From contig CAAGSD010000120.1 of assembly GCA_900772845.1 (NCBI GenBank), positions 1 through 39,102 of the forward strand: a DNA stretch of 39,102 nt. The letters run 5' to 3'. Made by a program: the position numbers and the translations under genes. Each line of letters starts with the position of its first letter. The first letter of the stretch is position 1. The notes beneath the pieces were generated by a model. That model saw only the letters and a program-made list of their open reading frames with translations, made no database searches and was not told the origin of the DNA. Shown here piece after piece: positions 25,532-33,449 of the stretch. The stretch is from Lachnospiraceae bacterium (lineage in GTDB: Bacteria > Bacillota > Clostridia > Lachnospirales > Lachnospiraceae).

Positions 25532-26944
25532 TTACAGAAGCTCTTCTTTCAGGCACAGCCTGACCACACGTTCCAGCTGTTCTGCCTCGGACAACAGCAC
25601 CTGATCTCCCGCAGGATCCGGAATGTCCTGATAAATCTCCGGCTTCTTCGGAACGGTGTTCTGCCCTACAGGCTCCCATGCGCCGAATCCCTCCGTCACA
25701 CACTCTGCCAGATAAGCATAAGCTCTCTCCACATGGCCTGTGCATTTCTCCCGGATCTCTCCCGCCACATAACCAGCCATTTTGTAAGCACCGAAGTCAT
25801 TGGTATGAGTATAATCCCCTGGGAAAAAGATAGGTTTTGCATCCTGCAATCCCTTTTCCAGAACGTATTCTTTACTGTGGGCATGAAGATCCAACACCGG
25901 AATACCGTACTGTGCTCCCAGTTCCAGACACACATCCGCAAATTCCTCCAGCAGATCCAGATAAGTCTGATCCCGCAGTCTCCAGGTATTTCTTGCAATG
26001 GGTGTCACCAATACCGGATAGACCCCTTTTGCCTGATTTTCTTTGATATAGCGTTGCAGATTCGCCCGGTATCCGCCCTTTGCCTGCAGCTCGGGAAGCT
26101 TCTGATCATTATGCCCAAACTGGAAAAACACATAATCTCCCGGCTTGCTGTACTGAGAGATCACCGCATAATGCCCTTCCTTGCGGAAGCTATCGGTAGT
26201 CAGTCCGGAGTGGGAATGATTCGACACTGCCACACGTGTGTCAAAATATGCCGGAAGCATCTGTCCCCAGCCACAGTAACAGGTGCCTGGATAATAAGGA
26301 TAATCTCCGGGCTGATCTGTCACTGTGGAATCTCCCGCCAGGTAGACCGTAGGACCGTTCACCTCTTCTACCGTAAGAGCACTGATCCTTGGTCTGTCCG
26401 CCAGTACTGCGATATCCACAGTCTTATCCGCAAAAATCCGGGAATAACCCACAGGTACAATATCGCAGACATTTGTGATCATTGTATAAGTGAACTCTCC
26501 GGCTCCCACTCTTCCATGAAAAGCAAGACGTCTTCTGCCGGTAAAGATCAGCACCTCTCCTATCTCCTCTTCTGCGCGGATAGTCAGCGTAACCTTATAA
26601 TTGCCCTGCCTGGGCACATCCACCTTGAACAGTAACGGGATCCGCCTGGGTGATCCCGCCATCTTCTCTCCTGACTGCGCCTCCAATGCTGCCACTTCTT
26701 CTGCAGAATCCAGATAACAGCCATTCTCATCTTCTCTAAGGAAGGTCAGATCCTCATTCTGATACCAGTACATTGGTTCAAAAGACGAATTCAGTTCCCG
26801 GATCTGCAATCCTTCCTGTTCTCTTCTGTTTTTCTCCGTTACAAAGCCATAGCCTTTTCCGGGCTGATAGAGGTCGTCACTGCCCACATCGATCAGATTG
26901 GCAGTTCCTCCGTCCTTCCCGAACAGGAAATTTCTGCGAAACAT
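25532..26944 (-). CDS. rhamnogalacturonan acetylesterase-like SGNH hydrolase (CE12-type) with N-terminal beta domain
   Basis: A 470-aa protein. Residues 1-190 form a beta-rich domain like the carbohydrate-binding modules attached to some CE12 enzymes. Residues 197-415 form the SGNH esterase: YLAGDSTVTDQ with nucleophile Ser206, oxyanion Gly near 247, FGHNDQ with Asn279, and the Asp377/His380 pair in GDYTHTN. Members remove O-acetyl groups from galacturonate of RG-I. No signal peptide, so deacetylation would occur after import. Its ATG directly abuts the GH105 stop with no intervening base and no strong RBS, implying coupling. The C-terminal 55 residues after the esterase show no domain I recognise. 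Confidence 0.9.
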   Translation of the reverse strand: MFRRNFLFGKDGGTANLIDVGSDDLYQPGKGYGFVTEKNRREQEGLQIRELNSSFEPMYWYQNEDLTFLREDENGCYLDSAEEVAALEAQSGEKMAGSPRRIPLLFKVDVPRQGNYKVTLTIRAEEEIGEVLIFTGRRRLAFHGRVGAGEFTYTMITNVCDIVPVGYSRIFADKTVDIAVLADRPRISALTVEEVNGPTVYLAGDSTVTDQPGDYPYYPGTCYCGWGQMLPAYFDTRVAVSNHSHSGLTTDSFRKEGHYAVISQYSKPGDYVFFQFGHNDQKLPELQAKGGYRANLQRYIKENQAKGVYPVLVTPIARNTWRLRDQTYLDLLEEFADVCLELGAQYGIPVLDLHAHSKEYVLEKGLQDAKPIFFPGDYTHTNDFGAYKMAGYVAGEIREKCTGHVERAYAYLAECVTEGFGAWEPVGQNTVPKKPEIYQDIPDPAGDQVLLSEAEQLERVVRLCLKEELL

Positions 26945-27997
26945 TTATAATGCACCGTCCTTCTCGATCTCGTCAGATACTAACAAAGTTGCAAAAAATG
27001 ATAACGCCAATCCCTGTCCCCAGCCCTGGATATACGCCTTAGGAATACCTCTGTAGCCTTCCTTGTCCCTCATGACAGCGGTTCCACCGGAGACATTCAT
27101 CACCTTACCGTCCTCACTGACATTGGCAAGCAGTCCCTTGATGGCCTTATTGATGTATTTGCTATGTAAAGGATTGCCTCTGGTCAGCATTGCTGCGGCA
27201 ATTCCCGCAGATGCGGAGATCTCTTCATAAGACTCCGGATCATCCACTACAGTTCTCCACAGTCCGTTCTCCGTCTGGTATACCTTCAGGGCTGCCAGCT
27301 GCTCATTTAAGGAGCCTGCCACGTCGATATACTTGGGATACAGATAGCACTGGGGCAGGATGCCTCCTACCTGAGACATGGTAAACGCTGCCCAGGCATT
27401 GGCTCTTCCCCAATAGATACCGGACATATGATCTCCGGCAATATTGTCATAGCCGTGATACCACAGTCCGCTGCTGGGATTCTGTAAATATTTGATATGC
27501 CAGTAATACTGGTTCAGAGCATCATCGATCAGTTCGTCGTCGTGTTCCATCACGCCTACGCGCAGCATCAGAAATGCCGCCATGAACAGAGTGTCGCACC
27601 AGCACTGCTCGGGGAAATCATTGTTGGCAGATACGGTGTGCTGCAATACATGATCCCCGAAACGCAGAGCATCCTTTCTGAGATATGCGATCTTGCTCAT
27701 GAGGATATCATGGTACTGCTGCTCTCCGGTAGCCTGGTACAACGTGATCAGGCAATGGCCCATGGCACAGGCATTTACGGTCCATACCTTGGGCAGTCCC
27801 AGATCGATCAGTTCGTCGATACGATCCTTTAACAGCTCCAGATATTCCTTTTTCCCGGTCTTCTCATAAGCATCACTGATTCCGTAATATGCCACACCAC
27901 AGGGCCAGTCCCAGGTAAGATCCATATTCATGGTTTTTTTCACGATCTTGTCAATGACCTCTTCTATTTCTTTCTTATCATATTCCAGCTTTAACAT
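26945..27997 (-). CDS. GH105 unsaturated rhamnogalacturonyl hydrolase
   Basis: A 350-aa (alpha/alpha)6-barrel enzyme like YteR/YesR. It hydrates and releases the 4,5-unsaturated galacturonate from the non-reducing end of lyase-generated RG-I disaccharides. Readable hallmarks are DWPCGVAYYGI, CWCDTLFMAAFLMLRVG with catalytic Asp at about 135, YWGRANAWAAFTMSQV and WGQGLALSFFATLL. No signal peptide; cytosolic. The ATG at 27997 follows GGAGG by five bases; an upstream in-frame start at 28054 has no RBS. It is the first enzyme gene after the ABC binding protein and has its own TATAAT-containing upstream region. Confidence 0.93.
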   Translation of the reverse strand: MLKLEYDKKEIEEVIDKIVKKTMNMDLTWDWPCGVAYYGISDAYEKTGKKEYLELLKDRIDELIDLGLPKVWTVNACAMGHCLITLYQATGEQQYHDILMSKIAYLRKDALRFGDHVLQHTVSANNDFPEQCWCDTLFMAAFLMLRVGVMEHDDELIDDALNQYYWHIKYLQNPSSGLWYHGYDNIAGDHMSGIYWGRANAWAAFTMSQVGGILPQCYLYPKYIDVAGSLNEQLAALKVYQTENGLWRTVVDDPESYEEISASAGIAAAMLTRGNPLHSKYINKAIKGLLANVSEDGKVMNVSGGTAVMRDKEGYRGIPKAYIQGWGQGLALSFFATLLVSDEIEKDGAL

Positions 27998-28052
27998 AGT
28001 TCCTCCATTTCTGCCTTTCAGCTCTTTATGTTCTTTTCCCACAGTTATTTTC

Positions 28053-28058
28053 ATTATA
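28053..28058 (-). promoter_or_regulatory. -10 candidate for the GH105 operon
   Basis: TATAAT on the minus strand, extended as TTTTATAATG. It lies about 55 bases upstream of the GH105 ATG and immediately downstream of two hairpins. No good -35 is visible, so it may be activator-dependent or the genes may be read through from the ABC operon. Confidence 0.35.
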
Positions 28059-28092
28059 AAACAATCGGTCGGAAAAAAATATAAAGCATCTT

Positions 28093-28135
28093 CAACTATT
28101 CAGAACCCCATTCTCAAAATCGCTCTGAATAGTTG
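28093..28135. terminator. bidirectional terminator-like hairpin
   Basis: Perfect 12-bp arms, 28093-28104 and 28124-28135 (CAACTATTCAGA/TCTGAATAGTTG). On + the stem is followed by CATTTTTT. On minus, a T-rich run (TTTATATTTTTTT) begins about seven bases after it. It separates the ABC binding-protein gene from the GH105 operon. Confidence 0.6.
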
Positions 28136-28148
28136 CATTTTTTAATAT

Positions 28149-28177
28149 AGCCCCCAAGCCAGTTATGCCTGGGGGCT
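28149..28177 (-). terminator. GC-rich hairpin after the ABC binding-protein gene
   Basis: Arms AGCCCCCAAGC (28149-28159) and GCCTGGGGGCT (28167-28177) pair with one mismatch or wobble. On minus it lies 33 bases after the binding-protein stop. It lacks a U-tract, so it may mainly protect the 3' end of that message. Confidence 0.55.
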
Positions 28178-28209
28178 GTATGTACTTACTGTAATGTTTT
28201 TACTGCTGT

Positions 28210-29937
28210 TTACTGAAGTCTGGTGGTATTGCCATCATCCAATGCAGCCTGTCTCTCATCGATAACTTCCTGGTAACCTGCCTCCAGGTACTTCTGGCTC
28301 AGTTCGTCATACAGAGCGTCGAACTGATCCTTAGAGCACATGGTCAGCTTATCACGATACTCGGTATACAGATCATACAGAGTCTGGTTGTACTCGGTCA
28401 CTGCATCGATAGATGTTGCGAACAGACAGTCGGAGTTAGCCTTGCCTGCATCATAGATAGCAACCTGTCCGTTGTAGTTAGCCAGGATCTGATCATAGAA
28501 ATCCTGAGGAATACCCTGAGGGGTGATTGCCTTGATGTCCTTCTCGATAGAACCAAGGGTCTTAACTGCGGTTACTGCACACCAGTAGTCTACGTTGTTG
28601 TTGTGTCCCTGCTGCTCAGCCAGACCGGTCTGATCTGCTACTGCTACAGGATCGCCATTGTCATCATAGTTGAAGTTCACGCCTTCGACACCCCACTGCA
28701 TGGTGAACAGATTCTCCGGCTGGTTCAGCCACTCAAGATACATCATAGCTGCCTTTACTTCATCCTCGGTAGCATCATTAGCAAAGCCGATCATCATACC
28801 GAAGTTGGTGCCGGGTCTGTAAGAAGCGGAAGATCCCCAGGTCTCATCCTGTGTCCAGGTGGAAGGTGTCACTGCTACTGCCAGCTTGCCATCAGGGTTG
28901 GTCTCATAGAAGGAATTCAGTACGTTCATGGTAGAAGATACATATCCGGTCCAGGTAAATGCTTCACCGTTGATGAAGTCTGCCTCTGCTTCGGAAGCAT
29001 CTCTTAAGTAGTACTCAGGGTTGTAATAACCATCATTGTACAGTTCATTTTCGAATTTCAGGAATCTCTTCTGAGCCTCGGTGGACAGTGCGGGAATCTG
29101 ATAGTCACCGGTGGTTGCCCATGTGGTCTCATCCTGAGGATAATCTCTGTAACCGTAGTTCTGGTCGATACCTGCGCCGCTTACTTTCTTACCGCTTAAA
29201 GGATATTTGTGGCCGTTCTCAACCAGTTTTGCATACAGCTCTAACAGCTTGGTGTTGTCGCCAACGGGATACTCAGAAAATCCTGCTTCTTCCAGCCAGT
29301 CCTGACGGTAGAAGGTACACCAGGTATAAGTGGTATTACCGTAAGGTCTGTAGCCAAGTACCAGATAGTCTTCGTCTGCCAGCTTGGTGTAAGCATCATT
29401 GCCATGCTCTACCATGGTCTCCCAGTAGGTAGGTGCAATCTGTTTGAACTCTTCTACATCATAAGTCTGCAGATAACCGTCTGCCTGCCAGCTTGCCAGC
29501 TTATCGTAGTCATATTCCATACAGATCGTAGGAAGGCTCTGGCTTGCTGCCAGCATAGCGTAATCGGTCATAACATCGCTACGGGTAATTCCTACATATT
29601 CTACCGTGATGTTGTACTTGTCACCGAAATTCTCCTGTACCCAGTTGGTCCAATAGTTGTTCTCTACATCGGAGCATCCGTTTCCGGAAGAACCACGATC
29701 GTATACGGGAATCTGTAAAGTAACATTGCTTGCGAAAGGCTCCCAGCCATCAATACCTGCTACTGCTGTGGAAGTTCCTGCATCAGTGCTTGCTGCAGGG
29801 CTCTCTGCTACGGACTCCTTTGTCCCGGCATCTGCGGTTGTGTTATCAGTGCTGCTGCCGCATCCGGTCAGAGTGCTCATTGCCATAGCACCAACCAGTG
29901 CTGTTGCCATTACCTTGTGAAGAGTATTCTTCTTCAT
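28210..29937 (-). CDS. ABC transporter substrate-binding lipoprotein (oligosaccharide, LplA/YtcQ-like)
   Basis: A 575-aa protein. The signal peptide ends in lipobox LTGC (Cys26), followed by a Ser/Thr/Ala linker and a family-1 extracellular solute-binding fold of the large LplA/YtcQ type. Many aromatic residues suit a glycan-binding cleft, such as YRPYGNTTYTWCTFYRQDW and NYGYRDYPQDETTW. It captures oligosaccharides at the cell surface for the two permeases encoded upstream. RBS GGAGG lies eight bases before ATG 29937. A set of hairpins in the 146-base gap behind the permease gene, and two more after its stop, suggest a separately stabilised, abundant message. RG-I oligosaccharide ligand inferred from context. 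Confidence 0.93.
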   Translation of the reverse strand: MKKNTLHKVMATALVGAMAMSTLTGCGSSTDNTTADAGTKESVAESPAASTDAGTSTAVAGIDGWEPFASNVTLQIPVYDRGSSGNGCSDVENNYWTNWVQENFGDKYNITVEYVGITRSDVMTDYAMLAASQSLPTICMEYDYDKLASWQADGYLQTYDVEEFKQIAPTYWETMVEHGNDAYTKLADEDYLVLGYRPYGNTTYTWCTFYRQDWLEEAGFSEYPVGDNTKLLELYAKLVENGHKYPLSGKKVSGAGIDQNYGYRDYPQDETTWATTGDYQIPALSTEAQKRFLKFENELYNDGYYNPEYYLRDASEAEADFINGEAFTWTGYVSSTMNVLNSFYETNPDGKLAVAVTPSTWTQDETWGSSASYRPGTNFGMMIGFANDATEDEVKAAMMYLEWLNQPENLFTMQWGVEGVNFNYDDNGDPVAVADQTGLAEQQGHNNNVDYWCAVTAVKTLGSIEKDIKAITPQGIPQDFYDQILANYNGQVAIYDAGKANSDCLFATSIDAVTEYNQTLYDLYTEYRDKLTMCSKDQFDALYDELSQKYLEAGYQEVIDERQAALDDGNTTRLQ

Positions 29938-29953
29938 AAATCAATCCTCCTTG

Positions 29954-30002
29954 TTTTTCCGAAGGAAAAATCCGAGTCCCTTGGCGAGGAGAGGATTTTC
30001 CT
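29954..30002 (-). promoter_or_regulatory. mutually exclusive hairpins before the binding-protein RBS
   Basis: Arm 29963-29973 can pair with 29993-30002 (AGGAAAAATCC/GGATTTTCCT, one bulged A). Alternatively, 29964-29970 pairs with 29954-29960 (GGAAAAA/TTTTTCC) across a GAA loop. The two structures share 29964-29970. The second ends three or four bases before the Shine-Dalgarno complement at 29946-29950. Confidence 0.45.
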
Positions 30003-30032
30003 CCTTAAAATTATACATAGTTTTATGTGTAC

Positions 30033-30046
30033 CCCCGGTTCCGGGG
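30033..30046 (-). promoter_or_regulatory. compact GC hairpin between permease and binding-protein genes
   Basis: CCCCGG-TT-CCGGGG, a perfect six-base palindromic stem with a TT loop in the 146-base intercistronic gap. There is no U-tract on either strand, so RNA processing or stabilisation is more likely than termination. Confidence 0.45.
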
Positions 30047-30083
30047 AAAACTAACATGGTTGCTTTTGTTTCTTTGAACTCTT

Positions 30084-31013
30084 TTAACCCTTTACTGCTC
30101 CGATCATGGTACCCTGTACGAAGTACTTCTGAAGGAAAGGATAAATAATAATGATAGGAATCGTTACAAACATGATACTTGCTGCCTGCAGTACTTCGGG
30201 AGTGGACTGGATCGCACTGCCGGTATCTGCCAGGGAGGACGTCTGTGCTTCTGCTGCGGATGCAACCAGCTGATACAGCTTGTACTGGATCAGCTTCAGA
30301 TCAGCACTCTTGGTGTAGTACATGTTGTCTGCGTAGGAATTCCAACGGCCTACGGCATAGAACAGAGACAACGTTGCCAGGATCGGTTTGGACAGCGGCA
30401 GCACGATCCTGCTCAGGATCTGGAAGTTGCTTGCGCCATCCAGAAATGCGGACTCCTCTAAGCTGTCGGGAATCGTACTCTGGAAGTAGTTCTTCATGAT
30501 CAGCATGTTGTACGGGGAATAGATTAAAGGCAGTATCAATACCCACATGGTATCCAGCACATGCAGCTTCTGATATAACAGATAGCTGGGGATGATGCCG
30601 GCGCTGAAGTACATCGGTACCATTAACAGGAAGGTCAGTAACTTTTTACCCTTCAGTCTCTTCTTGGAGAGAGGATAAGCGGCACAGGTACATACCAGCA
30701 TTCCCAGAGCGGTGAAGATCACGGTAACGATCACCGAGAAGATCATGGAGTAAGTCATGGAGCTGTCTGCGAATACTTTCTTGTAAGCATCAAAGGTGAT
30801 GTCCTTGGGCCAGAAGTAAACGCTCTTGGACATTACTGCGGTATTACCGGAAATGGATTTCACTGCCACATGCAGGAAAGGTAATACGCAGCTTGCGCAG
30901 AGGATGACGATCACTGCCATCATAACGAAATCGCTGATACGGAATTTATTGACCGCATGGGCTCCGCCTGCGGAGGTAGATTCTTCATTGATATTAACTT
31001 CTTTTTTCTTCAT
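30084..31013 (-). CDS. ABC sugar transporter permease (LplC/YtcP-like)
   Basis: A 309-aa protein with about six hydrophobic helices. The cytoplasmic EAA loop contains EESAFLDGASNFQILSRIVL, followed by PLSKPILATLSLFYAVGRWN, and docks the ATPase. The C-terminus FVQGTMIGAVKG is typical of the CUT1 inner-membrane LplC/YtcP group. The ATG at 31013 has GGAGG eight bases upstream; a GTG nine bases earlier sits too close to it. It follows the first permease gene after twelve bases. No ATP-binding subunit is encoded nearby, so a shared MsmX-type ATPase is expected. Confidence 0.92.
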   Translation of the reverse strand: MKKKEVNINEESTSAGGAHAVNKFRISDFVMMAVIVILCASCVLPFLHVAVKSISGNTAVMSKSVYFWPKDITFDAYKKVFADSSMTYSMIFSVIVTVIFTALGMLVCTCAAYPLSKKRLKGKKLLTFLLMVPMYFSAGIIPSYLLYQKLHVLDTMWVLILPLIYSPYNMLIMKNYFQSTIPDSLEESAFLDGASNFQILSRIVLPLSKPILATLSLFYAVGRWNSYADNMYYTKSADLKLIQYKLYQLVASAAEAQTSSLADTGSAIQSTPEVLQAASIMFVTIPIIIIYPFLQKYFVQGTMIGAVKG

Positions 31014-31025
31014 CTCACTCACCTC

Positions 31026-31979
31026 CTACAGCAATCCGTCTTCGCCAAGCTTCTTGGCAAATTTATCAGACAACAGAACCAGGATCAGTCCGATCAGTGA
31101 CTGGAACAGACCAACTGCTGTCGCCGCACTGAACTTTCCGGCTCCGATACCTTTGTTGTAAATGTAGACAGCCAACTGATACTGGAAGTCCTTGACCTGT
31201 GAATTCTCTAATGCGGTCAGACGCTCCAAGTTACTTCCCATGACACGTCCGAGATTCAGGATCAGCAGTGTTACTACGGTACTCTTGATACCGGGAAGTG
31301 TAATGTGCCACATTCTCTTCCAACGGTTCGCACCGTCGATCATGGCTGCTTCATACAGTTCTCCGTTGATACCGGTGATCGCCGCCAGGTAGAGGATCGT
31401 GCCCCATCCCATCGTCTGCCATACACCGATCAGCAGATATGTAACTGCCCAGTGCCATTTCTCATTCAGGAAAGGAATTCCTTCGGAGATCACTCCCAGG
31501 TTCGTCAGCAGGATATTCACCAGACCGGAGTTCGGACGGAACATTGTCATGGCTACGCTTCCGATGATAGCCCAGGAAAGGAAATGTGGCAGATACAGGA
31601 TCGTCTGTGATACTTTCTTGAATCTGGGATATCTTAATTCATTCAGGATCAATGCCAGAATGATCGGCATCGGGAAACCAACTAACAGGTCTGCCAGATT
31701 GAACACTACGGAGTTGCGGAGCGCTCTCATGAAATCGGCATCCTTAAATATTTTAATGAATGTCTTCATCCCCACCCATTCACTGCCTGCATATCCCTTC
31801 GCCGGCTTGTAATCCATGAAGGCCATCCGTAGTCCCGGGTATGCTCCGTAGCTGAATACAATTACCATGATCAACGGAAACAATAACAGCAGATACAACT
31901 GCCAGTCTCTTTTAAAAGCTTGTTTCCAAGTGGTTTTCGTTTTCACACCCACCACATTGGCTGCATTCTTCTTCGCCAT
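31026..31979 (-). CDS. ABC sugar transporter permease (LplB/YteP-like)
   Basis: A 317-aa protein with about six hydrophobic helices. The opening WKQAFKRDWQLYLLLLFPLI is characteristic of LplB/YteP permeases. The EAA loop is GELYEAAMIDGANRWKRMWH followed by ITLPGIKSTVV. It forms the translocation channel with the second permease. The ATG at 31979 follows GAGGAGG by six bases; the frame's upstream start at 31994 lies inside that RBS. It is the first gene of the ABC operon and diverges from the AraC gene across a 441-base regulatory region. Confidence 0.92.
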   Translation of the reverse strand: MAKKNAANVVGVKTKTTWKQAFKRDWQLYLLLLFPLIMVIVFSYGAYPGLRMAFMDYKPAKGYAGSEWVGMKTFIKIFKDADFMRALRNSVVFNLADLLVGFPMPIILALILNELRYPRFKKVSQTILYLPHFLSWAIIGSVAMTMFRPNSGLVNILLTNLGVISEGIPFLNEKWHWAVTYLLIGVWQTMGWGTILYLAAITGINGELYEAAMIDGANRWKRMWHITLPGIKSTVVTLLILNLGRVMGSNLERLTALENSQVKDFQYQLAVYIYNKGIGAGKFSAATAVGLFQSLIGLILVLLSDKFAKKLGEDGLL

Positions 31980-32101
31980 GTCGAACCTCCTCAAGTGTCA
32001 ACTATATTTTCTCGTCATTTTGTACACTTTTTGTAACCTTGTAAGCATATTATCATACATGTTGTCATATTTTTCTAATCAATCAATATAGAAAACTATG
32101 C

Positions 32102-32133
32102 AAAAACAACCATTATAGATTATGGTCGTTTTT
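32102..32133. promoter_or_regulatory. imperfect dyad, candidate operator
   Basis: Arms 32102-32116 (AAAAACAACCATTAT) and 32119-32133 (ATTATGGTCGTTTTT) are complementary at 13 of 15 positions around a two-base centre. It lies upstream of the ABC operon. The close arms would make an RNA hairpin too, but its position suits a protein-binding site. Confidence 0.4.
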
Positions 32134-32245
32134 CGTAAGTTTTGAAGTTTCGTTGCATTTTCGTAAAATCATCGTAGGTTTTAGGGCTTTCCCCTCGTGG
32201 AAGCCGCCATTTCACACAGTTTTTAGCCTTTTTTAATCTCTCTCG

Positions 32246-32260
32246 TTGGAAACGTTTCCG
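32246..32260. promoter_or_regulatory. cre-like catabolite control site
   Basis: TTGGAAACGTTTCCG contains the perfect palindrome GGAAACGTTTCC. It fits the CcpA cre consensus WTGNAANCGNWNNCW at all but the last position. Placed between the divergent ABC and AraC genes, it would allow glucose repression of the RG-I locus. Another LacI-family protein could also use it. Confidence 0.5.
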
Positions 32261-32291
32261 CCACTGAGAAGTCATTTTCGCAACATAATGG

Positions 32292-32324
32292 TTGATTTTG
32301 TCAACTTTAATTGTTATATATAAT
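32292..32324 (+). promoter_or_regulatory. candidate promoter of the AraC gene
   Basis: TTGATT (32292-32297) with TATATA (32315-32320) at 17-bp spacing, or TTGTCA (32298-32303) with TATAAT (32319-32324) at 15 bp. The ATG at 32421 is about 95 bases further on. Confidence 0.35.
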
Positions 32325-32420
32325 GTATAGACATTATTTCCACTGTATAGTTTCTTTTCATCACAGCATCATGCAGGATGCACAATGCCATTTGGGAAAC
32401 TTTGGAACAGGAGGCATAAC

Positions 32421-33419
32421 ATGGCAAAATCCAAACGAGCAGTCACAGAATACCGAAGCTATTATCTGCCCATGCAGTTCCCCGTGCTGCTTCTGTCCGG
32501 TGATTATTGGAAGATCTCGGATATCCCCAGCGGAAGTCTTCATTTTCATAACTGTCTGGAGATTGGGATCTGTCATTCCGACAGCGGCACATTAGAGATC
32601 AATGGTGAAAAACAGACCTTCCATGCCGGTGATGTCACCGTATTGCCCCGTAACGTCCCCCACACCACTTACAGTGCCCCGGGCACAAAAAGCCACTGGT
32701 CCTATCTGTTTCTGGATCCGAAGGAGTTGTTCCGCAATCTTCTCCCCGCTTCCTGGAAAAATCACGACCTCTCCACAGACGGCTTCCCAGGGTTCCGCTA
32801 TATTTTCAGCAAAGAGTCTTTTCCCCACATCAACTATCTGGTGTCCCATATCATCCACGAACTGGAAGAACAGAATCCCTGTTACCAGATCAGTGCCAGA
32901 AGCCTGTTGTGCTCCCTCTATATCGAGCTGTACCGGATTGAAAGTCTCGGCGGTGCCAACCCCGCCACTGCGAAACCGGGTTCTCCCGAGATCCTTGCCT
33001 TACAGGGACGCAAAAAAGAGGGCGAGATCGTCGAAAACTCTCTGGTGATCTCACCCGCTCTGGATTATATTGAAGAAAATTATATGCAGCAGTTTACCAT
33101 TGAATATCTGGCGGAACTGTGCCATTGGAGTCCGACGCACTTCCGCCGGGTCTTCCACGATATCATGGGCACCTCCCCGTTGGACTATGTGAATAATACC
33201 CGGATCCTGAAATCCTGTATCCTGTTACGCAGTACGGAACACTCTATTCTGGACATCTCCGAGATGGTAGGCTTCCATTCCGTATCCAGCTTCAACCGCT
33301 ACTTCATCAAGCTGATGCAGATGTCTCCCAGAGAATACCGCAAGCAGATGCAGCAAAGCGAGAAAAAAGCGGAAAACCAGTCCATTCTGGAATTCGCCGG
33401 CTGGATGCGACCGGAATAG
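32421..33419 (+). CDS. AraC-family regulator of the RG-I locus
   Basis: A 332-aa protein. The N-terminal cupin domain contains LHFHNCLEIGICHSDSG (about 40-56) and FHAGDVTVLPRNVPHT, a ligand pocket seen in sugar-responsive AraC proteins. The C-terminal double helix-turn-helix covers about 218-315 (FTIEYLAELCHWSPTHFRRVFH, ending MSPREYRKQM). The ATG at 32421 follows AGGAGG by six bases; the 36-base upstream extension has no RBS. It diverges from the ABC operon and is the obvious candidate to regulate it. The effector is unknown; an RG-I oligosaccharide or uronate is inferred. Confidence 0.9.
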   Translation: MAKSKRAVTEYRSYYLPMQFPVLLLSGDYWKISDIPSGSLHFHNCLEIGICHSDSGTLEINGEKQTFHAGDVTVLPRNVPHTTYSAPGTKSHWSYLFLDPKELFRNLLPASWKNHDLSTDGFPGFRYIFSKESFPHINYLVSHIIHELEEQNPCYQISARSLLCSLYIELYRIESLGGANPATAKPGSPEILALQGRKKEGEIVENSLVISPALDYIEENYMQQFTIEYLAELCHWSPTHFRRVFHDIMGTSPLDYVNNTRILKSCILLRSTEHSILDISEMVGFHSVSSFNRYFIKLMQMSPREYRKQMQQSEKKAENQSILEFAGWMRPE

Positions 33420-33449
33420 CCGCTCTCTGCACTCCGGCAGTTTGGGGCA

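Larger units (their letters stand above)
31980..32420. promoter_or_regulatory. divergent regulatory region between ABC operon and AraC gene
   Basis: This 441-base AT-rich stretch has no supported gene. It contains a dyad at 32102-32133, three TTTTCGYAA motifs (32130-32138, 32158-32166, 32275-32283), a cre-like palindrome at 32246-32260 and promoter-like sequence at 32292-32324. A TATGATAAT -10 candidate for the ABC operon lies on minus about 80 bases upstream of its first ATG, without a good -35. Confidence 0.5.

Noticed and set aside
25733..26635. 300-aa open frame on + opposite the CE12-like gene
   Set aside because: Shadow frame with His/Cys-rich random composition, no RBS and no domain; the minus-strand product has clear catalytic motifs.
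28149..28177. Riboswitch or other structured RNA
   Set aside because: Only simple hairpins are visible; none of the multi-stem conserved cores of known riboswitches was recognised here or in the other leaders.
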